A stretch of DNA of 9,328 nucleotides. Source: CAUPWF01 sp964369775 (lineage in GTDB: Bacteria > Bacillota > Clostridia > Lachnospirales > Lachnospiraceae). Position 1 is the stretch's first letter. Each line of letters opens with the position of its first letter. The position numbers were made by a program, and so were the translations under genes. Below the pieces are notes generated by a model, which saw only the letters and a list, made by a program, of their open reading frames with translations, ran no database searches and was not told where the DNA came from. This document shows positions 1 to 6,691 of the stretch, piece by piece. The DNA lies in assembly GCA_964369775.1 (NCBI GenBank), contig CAYJHQ010000057.1, positions 1 through 9,328 on the forward strand, in the 5' to 3' direction.

Positions 1-66
1 GCGTTGGCGTTGGCGTTGGAGTCGGTGTTGGTGTCGGTGTTGGTGTCGGTGTTGGCGTTGGTGTCG
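1..66 (-). repeat. Pro-Thr dipeptide repeat tract
   Basis: Read on the minus strand this encodes an uninterrupted (PT)n run built from degenerate CCA/CCG/CCT/CCC-ACx codons. It shows as tandem 'cggtgttggtgt'-like units on the plus strand. Such Pro-Thr tracts usually act as extended wall-spanning or inter-domain linkers in Gram-positive surface proteins. The tract continues past the window edge, so its length is unknown. Confidence 0.9.
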
Positions 67-2469
67 GTTGTACTTCATCAAACTTAAATGTATATGTCTT
101 TACCTCTTTTGTGTACATTAGCGTTCCAGGCGGTTGCTCATCCCAACTTCCTGTTGCTTGATCATATCCTTCATTTGCTGTCATCCCTGTTGGTATCTTA
201 TTTAATGTACCAACAGCTTGTGAAGAATTTGATGGTTTCCCATTATATATAAATGTAATCCACTCTTCTCTTTGACCTGTCGATGGTGAACCTGACCAAG
301 TTCCATTTTCTACTTGATATATCACTTTTGTCTGATAAACATCTGCAATACCATCATTATTTTCATCATCAGCCCATACCGCATAAAGCGTCACTTTCCC
401 ATCTTTTTCCGCAGTAAGATTCTTCACTTCCTGCTGGTCTGAATATGTTGGCACTGTCGAATTTGGATTTTTCGACCATCCGAGAAAGACTTTACCTGAA
501 TAAGTAAACAGGTTCTTACTCAAATCTTGTGCCTTGTCGTATTCAAATTGTTGATTTAACATTGTTCCTTGCCCACCACTTGGTCTGAATATCACTTCGT
601 AATTATACGGTCTGTATGTCAATGTGTATACATCTTTAACTTCATTTTTTCTTACTGTTGTTGGTGGTACCGTATCCCATGTACCTGTATACCCGAGCTT
701 ATCTTCACCTGATGGAACTTTTAAAATTCCAGTTGCACTTGGTGCATCCGAGAACACGCCATCCTCTTTAAAAGTAACGACATCTTTCTTATTCGACGTA
801 GTGTTATCACTCCACGTTCCGTTGACTACCTTAAAAAGAACTTCTTTTTGATATTTATCATCTACACCATCACCTGGTGTTTCTGGGTCTTCATCTTCAT
901 CCGAATCAATAATTATATCACTCGAACCGGAACACCCTGTTACTTCGATTTTAACATGTTTATACGTTTCGCTTGTCAACTCATCTAGACTACCTGTATA
1001 TGATGAGAGAGAATCCCCTACTGATGTCGCAGTTTCTATGGTCTTCTCATAGGCTGGATTTATAGAAACACTGCTTGTAACTGCTTGCATCGTCCCGGAA
1101 GAATCTAAGGTTCCACAATTGACTTTCATGCTCCCCTGTACTCCTATTGAATTCGCGCCTACTGCACTTACCATTGCTGTCGCCCCGCCATTTACTGTCA
1201 GCGAACCTTTCACCCCTACACTATTATCTCCCTTCGAAGTAGCCTCAAAAGTACCTCCATTCATAGTTACAGAAGTGCTACAGCCTCCGCCATGCCACGA
1301 ATGTCCACTGAATGTTCCATCTGCTATTGTCTCTACTTTAACACTACCTCCTGATATAGTGACCGCTCCATTAATCCCCCACATACTATTTATTCCCGCC
1401 TTCACTGTAAGTGAGCCTCCACTTATAGTAAGCGATCCAAATATTGTATCTCCATTACTTGAATTTGCAATAATTGTTCCACTTTTTAATGTAAGTACAC
1501 CTTTAATAGCATTGCTATTTGTATCCGTTCCGGCAGTTACATTCAAACTTCCTGCTCCCTCAATTTCAAATGTCCCTTCTTTAACTATGCCTGCTGCTGT
1601 AGTATTTGTAATCGTATTGGTTCCCTCAAGTACTATTTTAACGGCATCATTCATCACAATTGCAGCCTCTGCATAAGAACCACTGATATTCGCATTCTTC
1701 AATGTAATCACTTTGTTTGTCGCATCATAATGAACGGTTCCACTTAGATTTTCTCCCTCTTCAAGTAGAGCTCCTCCCACTACTGGGTATACAACTCCTA
1801 TTTTGGGTGCCATGCTTCTAGACATCATCATAGGAGGGGCGGTTGCCTTCTCCACTTCTACGGTGATTACTGGTAGTTCAACACCTTCCTCAATCAGTAA
1901 TCTTTCATCAAGCAATACCGGTTCAAAAGTGTATGTCATTACCTCGTCTGTTGTAAAGGATTTTCCTTCTTTTTCTTTCCAAATCACATCTACTTCTAAT
2001 TTCTCTGTAACTTGCGTGATTGTCTCTCCCTGCTTTTCACTATAACTGGCTTCTATCTTTACCGGTAACTGTGGCTCATACACACTCCCCACTACAGCAT
2101 CTTGCTTTAATACGTCTTCTTTGATAGAAAAACCTGTCAAAACCTTCACTGTTTCTAGCCGTGCATCACCTTNNNNNNNNNNNNNNNNNNNNNNNNNNNN
2201 NNNNNNNNNNNNNNNNNNNNNNNNNNNNNNNNNNNNNNNNNNNNNNNNNNNNNNNNNNNNNNNNNNNNNNNNTCTTCTGTTTGCTTTGGCTCTTCCGTTT
2301 GCTTTGGCTCTTCTACTAGTGCTAGTTCTTCTGTTTTTTCCCCATTGCTCTGTTCTACTCCCGTCCCTTCAACAGTCAGCATTGTGTCCTGGGCGTACGC
2401 TATGCTCATGGTCTGTAACGCAAATGCTAGAGAAATAATCAGTGCAACAATTTTCCTTGTTGTTTTCAT
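1..2469 (-). CDS. Large secreted repeat-rich surface protein (partial, with internal assembly gap)
   Basis: I do not recognise a named family for the whole protein. The start at 2469 has GGAGG (2476-2480) six bases upstream; an earlier in-frame ATG at 2532 lies inside the likely -35 box and is rejected. A signal peptide of about 26 residues ends at AYA-QD. An EEPKQT hexapeptide repeat then enters the 100-N gap. After the gap the frame is open from 2170 to base 1 (about 723 codons, no stop). In order it holds a mixed alpha/beta stretch, a GG/GT-rich beta-helix-like region (about 1740-1080, repeated 'LTVxGG' and 'SGGS' turns), an acidic linker, a module starting KYQKEVLFKVVNGTW (853-601), a Listeria-Bacteroides/Flg_new-type repeat (600-374, ending LYAVW), a second module (337-70, VYQTKVIYQVENGTW), and a (PT)n linker at the edge. 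The two sides of the gap are in different frames if it is taken as 100 bases. The C-terminus, with any wall anchor or S-layer domain, lies outside. A cell-surface adhesin-like role is inferred only. Confidence 0.85.
2173..2272. other. Assembly gap (100 N) inside the surface protein gene
   Basis: A run of exactly 100 N. The N-terminal part upstream and the long open frame downstream on the minus strand are in different frames across it: codon tops are 0 mod 3 before the gap and 1 mod 3 after it. The true gap should therefore be 2 mod 3 in length if the gene is intact. The left flank is an 18-bp tandem repeat, the likely cause of the break. Confidence 0.95.
2273..2313 (-). repeat. 18-bp tandem repeat encoding EEPKQT
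   Basis: Two full copies (2296-2313 and 2278-2295, differing only at the last base) and a third partial copy (2273-2277) of GAAGAGCCAAAGCAAACR on the minus strand, each encoding EEPKQT. The array runs directly into the N gap, so the real copy number is unknown and may be larger. It lies just after the mature N-terminus of the surface protein and probably forms a charged, extended stalk. Confidence 0.9.
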
Positions 2470-2501
2470 GTTTGACCTCCTATTGTTTGTCAATTCCTTC
2501 G

Positions 2502-2537
2502 TTTTCACATTATTGTGACAATATTTTATCATGTCAA
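2502..2537 (-). promoter_or_regulatory. Likely promoter of the surface protein gene, with overlapping inverted repeat
   Basis: On the minus strand there is a perfect -35 TTGACA (2532-2537), a 17-bp spacer and a -10 AATAAT (2509-2514), about 40 bases ahead of the start codon. An inverted repeat overlaps the -10: TTTTCACA (2502-2509), TTAT, TGTGACAA (2514-2521), with 7 of 8 arm positions matching. It could be an operator for an unidentified regulator. I see no convincing rho-independent terminator between the permease stop (2600) and this promoter, so read-through from the ABC operon is possible. Confidence 0.6.
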
Positions 2538-2599
2538 AAATTCAAAAACAACAAAGCCCCACCACATTAAGATAGTATCTCTTTTTTCTTAAGGTATCG

Positions 2600-3196
2600 T
2601 TAATTTTTCTCCATTACTTTTATTGCCCATTTTATTCCTACTATATTTACAATGCAGGTAATCATAATCAGGAAAAACATTGACGCAGTTTGCACATATT
2701 CATTAATCATAAAAGTTCCTCTGTCCATTAGTTCATAAGAAAAGACACCTATCATAATAGCTATAAAATAAATGTATCGGCCCTTTTCCGACCCATATTT
2801 TAATAACACTGGTATATTAATTGGCAAATACATAGACACAAGACATATTAGAATTATTATTGATTTTCCTGTTACTTCTGCAATATCAGGGTTAAAACGA
2901 CTCATAATTAAGCTTCCCATTACTGTACAAATTGCACCTATGGCTATGCCTATATACCCTATCAAAAATTTACTAACGACAAGTTCCTTTGCAGTATACG
3001 GCAACATCGCTGCCAGATCATTCCACTTGCTTCTTTCATCATAAGCAATAATTGTCGTTGGAATCATTGCACCTAACAGCATTACATAAACACCTAGCAC
3101 TCCACCTGTGGACACAGCTACAAGTACGACTGCTAGTAAAACTCGCTTCATCTGCCCTGAAAGCACATAATAATCCTTTAATAGTAAACCTCTCAT
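2600..3196 (-). CDS. ABC-2 type transporter permease (ABC2_membrane_5-like)
   Basis: A 198-residue integral membrane protein with about six hydrophobic segments, forming the membrane half of the exporter with the ATPase encoded just upstream. The family hallmark is the IAYDERSKWNDLAAMLPYT stretch after the second hydrophobic segment (about residues 51-69). It matches the 'YDExSKWxxxxxxLP' motif of the small ABC-2 permeases that accompany YtrA-type GntR regulators. It is slightly short for such permeases (usually a little over 200), apparently because the loop between the first two segments is reduced. The start codon directly abuts the ATPase stop (TAA-ATG), with GGAGGGAG a few bases upstream, so the two are translationally coupled. 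The substrate cannot be told from sequence; relatives are linked to peptide-antibiotic or cell-envelope stress. Confidence 0.85.
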   Translation of the reverse strand: MRGLLLKDYYVLSGQMKRVLLAVVLVAVSTGGVLGVYVMLLGAMIPTTIIAYDERSKWNDLAAMLPYTAKELVVSKFLIGYIGIAIGAICTVMGSLIMSRFNPDIAEVTGKSIIILICLVSMYLPINIPVLLKYGSEKGRYIYFIAIMIGVFSYELMDRGTFMINEYVQTASMFFLIMITCIVNIVGIKWAIKVMEKN

Positions 3197-4042
3197 TTAC
3201 ACTCCCTCCTTTGCCATAAATAATACAATCTCTTCTAGTGTAGTATTTTCGAACGTGAAGCAACTGTTTACTTTCTCTTTTTTTACTAGCACTTCATAAC
3301 CATATCGGGTTTGCCTTTTAGCTACAATTGCCTGCTTGGGGATGTCTTGTAACTCTTCTTCTGTCAACTTCAAAACTCTATACTTTTCTAGAAGTATATC
3401 TTTTTCTTCATTTATCACTAATGTCCCTTTATGAAGAAATGCAATATAATCGCAAATTTTTTCCAAATCACTGATAATGTGAGAAGAAATCAAAATAGAA
3501 TTTTCTTCATTCCTAGTAAATTCATGAAATACATCTAGTAATTCATTTCTCACCATAGGATCTAATCCTGAGGTTGCTTCATCTAATATAAGTATCTTCG
3601 GGCTATGAGAAAGTGCAACTGCTATTGAAAGCTTCATCTTCATCCCTTTGGAATAATCTTTAAATTTTTGCTGCACTGGAATTCGAAATCGCTCGATGAA
3701 TTCATTATAGATTTTTTCATCCCATTTTTCATATGTCTGCTTCATCACTGCATTGATATTTTGTGCATTTAGCATCTCTGGAAAATGAGCATCGTCTAGA
3801 ACTACTCCTATTTCTTGTTTTACCTTCTCAAACTCTTTTACAGTATTCTCTATACCTAATACTTTTACATTCCCATTATCCGCTTTTATCGCATGCATAA
3901 TTAATTTGATTAATGTACTTTTTCCAGCTCCGTTTTCTCCCACAAGACCCACAATCATTCCTGTAGGTATATTGAAACTAATATTGCTCAACGAAAATGT
4001 TTCATATGTTTTTGTTAATTTTTTAATTTCTATTGCATTCAT
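3197..4042 (-). CDS. ABC transporter ATP-binding protein (YtrB/BcrA-like)
   Basis: A 281-residue cytoplasmic ATPase that drives the ABC-2 permease. Visible motifs are Walker A GENGAGKST (35-43), signature YSKGMKMKL (130-138), Walker B ILILDEA (150-156), the D-loop SGLDP, and the H-loop in SSHIISDLEKI. The signature is YSKGM rather than LSGGQ, and the Q-loop glutamine position reads D/E-like (GVVLDD, about 79-84). Both are common in the GntR-linked branch of drug and peptide exporters. A C-terminal extension of about 60 residues follows the ATPase core. The start overlaps the stop of the GntR gene by four bases (ATGA, 4039-4042), with AGGAGG at 4050-4055. This shows one operon with regulator, ATPase and permease in that order. 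Confidence 0.93.
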   Translation of the reverse strand: MNAIEIKKLTKTYETFSLSNISFNIPTGMIVGLVGENGAGKSTLIKLIMHAIKADNGNVKVLGIENTVKEFEKVKQEIGVVLDDAHFPEMLNAQNINAVMKQTYEKWDEKIYNEFIERFRIPVQQKFKDYSKGMKMKLSIAVALSHSPKILILDEATSGLDPMVRNELLDVFHEFTRNEENSILISSHIISDLEKICDYIAFLHKGTLVINEEKDILLEKYRVLKLTEEELQDIPKQAIVAKRQTRYGYEVLVKKEKVNSCFTFENTTLEEIVLFMAKEGV

Positions 4043-4419
4043 TTTGCATCCTCCTCTGAAATCAATTTGAACATTTCTATCACTTCTTCTCGCTCTACTC
4101 CGCAGACTTCTGCTAACGAAATGATTTTTTGCATATGCTCTTCCATTTCTTTTAAATATGTTTCTTTTACTATTTCCATATTTTTTCTTGCTACGTAAGA
4201 ACCTTTGCCTGCAACCGTATCGATGTACCCTTCACGCTCTAACTCATCATACGCTCTCTTTGTAGTAATTACACTGATCCGAAGATCCTTTGCCAAATTG
4301 CGGATTGATGGTAATAGCTCCCCCTCTTTTAACTGCCCTGTTATAACTGCAGTCTTCATTTGTTCATATATCTGTTCATAAATTGGCTGATTCTTCGCAT
4401 TTCTTATAATGATATTCAT
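4039..4419 (-). CDS. GntR family transcriptional regulator, YtrA subfamily
   Basis: A 126-residue repressor-type protein. Residues about 10-76 form the GntR winged helix: PIYEQIYEQMKTAVITGQL, then the LLPSIRNLAKDLRIS helix-turn-helix, RAYDELEREGYI, and the wing GKGSYVA. Only a short helical C-terminal tail (about 80-126) follows, with no effector-binding FadR or HutC domain. This is the YtrA pattern, in which the tail dimerises. The gene heads the ABC operon and overlaps the ATPase start by 4 bp, so it very probably autoregulates the operon through the inverted repeat at 4431-4469. The start has AGAGG about six bases upstream. The inducing signal is unknown; in relatives it is typically cell-wall antibiotic or envelope stress. 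Confidence 0.93.
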   Translation of the reverse strand: MNIIIRNAKNQPIYEQIYEQMKTAVITGQLKEGELLPSIRNLAKDLRISVITTKRAYDELEREGYIDTVAGKGSYVARKNMEIVKETYLKEMEEHMQKIISLAEVCGVEREEVIEMFKLISEEDAK

Positions 4420-4430
4420 ATCTACCTCTC

Positions 4431-4488
4431 AGTTTATACTGTTTATATTTTATATGCACAGTATATACTCTTTTTATTCTTATGTAAA
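4431..4488 (-). promoter_or_regulatory. Promoter and candidate GntR operator of the ABC operon
   Basis: On the minus strand a -35 TTTACA (4483-4488), a spacer of exactly 17 bp and a -10 TATACT (4460-4465) make a good sigma-A type promoter. Overlapping and following the -10 is an inverted repeat: AGTTTATACTG (4431-4441), a 17-bp AT-rich spacer, CAGTATATACT (4459-4469), with arms matching at 10 of 11 positions. The distal arm contains the perfect palindrome AGTATATACT on the -10 itself. Position and symmetry fit autorepression by the YtrA-like protein encoded immediately downstream. Binding is inferred. Confidence 0.65.
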
Positions 4489-4549
4489 GAAAAACTTCAC
4501 AAAATAAAATTCATTAATCAATTTTCAAATCTAATTGTCGAACAAATTG

Positions 4550-4599
4550 TTGTTTTAACGGTTAATTTTAGTGTATAATAAATATAACTATTTATTATT
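4550..4599 (+). promoter_or_regulatory. Likely promoter of the MoxR operon with AT-rich inverted repeat
   Basis: There is a perfect -10 TATAAT (4574-4579), preceded at 18 bp by a weak -35 TTGTTT (4550-4555). It is divergent from the ABC operon promoter. An AT-only inverted repeat starts on the -10: TATAATAAATA (4574-4584), TAAC, TATTTATTATT (4589-4599), with 10 of 11 arm positions pairing. It may be an operator or a weak hairpin at the 5' end of the message. The -35 choice is uncertain. Confidence 0.5.
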
Positions 4600-4626
4600 A
4601 CTGTAGCTTCATAAGGAGGACTTGAC

Positions 4627-5541
4627 ATGGATCGTTTGTTGTCTGAAGTATCAAAGGTAATCGTAGGAAATACACACTCTTCCTATCTCGTCTTAATCTG
4701 TCTTTTAGCCCGCGGACACATCTTGATAGAAGATGTTCCAGGCGTTGGAAAAACTTTGCTCGCTACTTCATTTGCAAAGGCTTGCGATATGAGCTTTTCT
4801 CGTGTTCAATGCACTCCTGACGTCTTGCCCGGAGATGTTCTCGGTTTTCATATGTATGATTTAAACACAGGTGCTAAGAATTATATTAAAGGTCCGATTA
4901 TGTCTAATTTGATTCTCGTTGATGAGATTAATCGTGCTTCCCCTAAGACGCAATCTGCACTTTTAGAGGTTATGGAGGAGTATTGCGTAACCATTGATGG
5001 TACTGTCTACAAAGTTCCAGACCCTTTTGTCGTCTTGGCAACTCAAAACCCTATCGAAAGCGTAGGTACATCACCTTTGCCTGAGGCGCAGATGGATCGC
5101 TTTATGATGCGAATCTCTATGGGTTATCCCAACTTTCAAGAGGAAGTTCAGATGCTTACACAGTTTCAAAATCAAGAAAAACGACCACAAATCACACCTG
5201 TTCTAGATGCAAACGATTTAAAAGATGCACAGTCAGCAGTATCTTTCGTCCACGTGAGCAACGATGTGATGTCATATATCATCCGTCTAATAACTGCCAC
5301 AAGAAACCATCCAAAAATCGCTTTAGGGTGCTCTCCACGTGCTTCTCTATCACTTTTGCATTGTGGACAAGCCAATGCTTATTTAAATAAAAGGGACTAC
5401 GTCATTCCCGATGATATAAAAGCCCTTGCTCCTTTTGTCCTCTCTCATCGCTTGATTCTTAATGTAAAACAACAGGGCACTGTAAACAGTACTGCAACAA
5501 AAGAGATTATTTCTCAATTACTAGAGGAAATTTCACTATGA
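4627..5541 (+). CDS. MoxR family AAA+ ATPase
   Basis: A 304-residue cytoplasmic AAA+ protein of the MoxR branch (AAA_3 core). Visible elements are the IVGN segment, Walker A EDVPGVGKT (35-43), Walker B LILVDEINRA (95-104), sensor 1 ATQNP (138-142), the PEAQMDRF box with the arginine finger Arg158, and a C-terminal lid with the sensor-2 motif GCSPRAS. All catalytic residues are present. Family members act as chaperone-like ATPases that mature or insert cofactors into partner complexes, often a DUF58 or von Willebrand-type protein encoded next door. Here the DUF58 gene overlaps its stop by 4 bp. The start has AAGGAGGA (4613-4620). It is the first gene of an operon that also carries a transglutaminase-like protein and antiporter subunits. 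The client is not known. Confidence 0.95.
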   Translation: MDRLLSEVSKVIVGNTHSSYLVLICLLARGHILIEDVPGVGKTLLATSFAKACDMSFSRVQCTPDVLPGDVLGFHMYDLNTGAKNYIKGPIMSNLILVDEINRASPKTQSALLEVMEEYCVTIDGTVYKVPDPFVVLATQNPIESVGTSPLPEAQMDRFMMRISMGYPNFQEEVQMLTQFQNQEKRPQITPVLDANDLKDAQSAVSFVHVSNDVMSYIIRLITATRNHPKIALGCSPRASLSLLHCGQANAYLNKRDYVIPDDIKALAPFVLSHRLILNVKQQGTVNSTATKEIISQLLEEISL

Positions 5542-6668
5542 ATCTACATCGAAGAACCTCCCAGAAAAAACCACGCAGTTATATAGTTCCTTTTTTATTC
5601 CTTTACTTTTCGTCAACTTTTTTATGCTTTTATTCAGGAAATTATATCTCTTGGTGTGCTTTTTACCTTTTAACTAGTATTTTTCTTGTTGATACCTTCA
5701 CCTTGCTCACACTAAAGAAAAAACTTGTTTTGTCGCAAGAAGTGTTTCCTTCCATAATCGAGTGCTATCAACCACTTTCCATTAGATTTAGTCTTGTTTC
5801 CAGAAAGAACAAGTCGCTTTTGCCACAGTACTATTTCCCATACCGCGAAGATAGTAAATCAAAAATCACTTATTATACATTTGATACATTAAAGACGCTT
5901 CACTTTATCCCTAGCGAAGTCGGTGTGCATTATTTTGGACTCGATTTTTATTATTTAAAAAGTTATTTTGGTTTATATTTATTAAAGCAACCTTTAGCAA
6001 AGGATGAAGTGCATTCGCAGAGGTGCCTTGTCCTTCCCTCTCCTAGACAACTGAGAGAAGTCATGCCTATACGGTTAGACCCTAGTATTACAGTGTCAAA
6101 ACTTCGCAATGATCTAAGTGATTACGAAGACTATCAAGGGATTCGTTCTTATATGGCTGGAGATCCATTAAAATCTATCCATTTTAAAAAATCATCCGCC
6201 CTTGGTAAAACTATGGTCAAAGAATATGGCCACGCCCCTAAAGGACCTTCTGTTCACATCTATGTCGATTTGATTGAGCCCAAAGATTATACCTTAGTTT
6301 GTGAAGCGATACTTGGATTTGTAAAATATTATGAAGATTGCGGTACTTTATTTACTTATCTCACTTTTTCTCAGGGACTGCAAAAGATGTATCCCCGTGA
6401 TACTTTTTCTTTACTACAACAGGATTTAGCTCACTACGTACCTACCGTTAGCGCACAACATCCCCCCCTGTCTATTGCACCTGAGTTAAATGGATTACCT
6501 ACTACATATATACTAAGCTCCCTTTCTTCATTTGACTTTCTATCTTCTATGGTTCCAAGTCGTAACAGCTTCTTCTTTATTACTGATGAAAAGATAAGAG
6601 AAGACTTAGCTTTTTTTGACTCACCATTTATAATCTACTCCTCTGAACAGTTAATACCACTTGATTGA
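5538..6668 (+). CDS. DUF58 domain-containing membrane protein
   Basis: A 376-residue protein with two hydrophobic segments near the N-terminus (roughly 14-34 and 37-57), followed by a soluble domain. The DUF58 signature is centred on residues 195-232: DYEDYQGIRSYMAGD (195-209), then SIHFKKSSA (213-221) and TMVKEYG. DUF58 domains resemble von Willebrand A folds and are regular partners of MoxR ATPases. The start lies in the ATGA overlap with the MoxR stop, showing translational coupling. Compared with the family pattern 'Y.pGD..r.IdW..sAr', the usual aromatic and basic positions are changed (HF for DW, AL for AR). The fold looks kept but the surface is divergent. The role is inferred as adaptor or client of the MoxR ATPase at the membrane. 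Confidence 0.88.
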   Translation: MNLHRRTSQKKPRSYIVPFLFLYFSSTFLCFYSGNYISWCAFYLLTSIFLVDTFTLLTLKKKLVLSQEVFPSIIECYQPLSIRFSLVSRKNKSLLPQYYFPYREDSKSKITYYTFDTLKTLHFIPSEVGVHYFGLDFYYLKSYFGLYLLKQPLAKDEVHSQRCLVLPSPRQLREVMPIRLDPSITVSKLRNDLSDYEDYQGIRSYMAGDPLKSIHFKKSSALGKTMVKEYGHAPKGPSVHIYVDLIEPKDYTLVCEAILGFVKYYEDCGTLFTYLTFSQGLQKMYPRDTFSLLQQDLAHYVPTVSAQHPPLSIAPELNGLPTTYILSSLSSFDFLSSMVPSRNSFFFITDEKIREDLAFFDSPFIIYSSEQLIPLD

Positions 6669-6691
6669 GTGGCTAGGAAAGGAGCGCCGAC

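Noticed and set aside
1..66. CRISPR or satellite-like array at the window edge
   Set aside because: The periodicity is explained by codons of a Pro-Thr dipeptide tract in an open reading frame; there are no spacers.
1119..1676. Long plus-strand open frame (185 codons) rich in Pro, Val and Ser
   Set aside because: It is the antisense shadow of the repetitive beta-helix region of the minus-strand surface protein. It has no ribosome binding site and a biased, repeat-driven composition. The same applies to the plus-strand frames at 624-851, 1803-2045 and 2121-2438.
2470..2532. Upstream in-frame ATG that would lengthen the surface protein to start at 2532
   Set aside because: It overlaps the -35 hexamer, has no ribosome binding site and would place 21 non-hydrophobic residues before a clear signal peptide. 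The ATG at 2469 has GGAGG at the right distance.
2540..2600. Possible rho-independent terminator after the permease gene
   Set aside because: A T-rich stretch (GGGGCTTTGTTGTTTTT on the minus strand) looks like the end of a terminator, but I find no complementary left arm for a stable stem.
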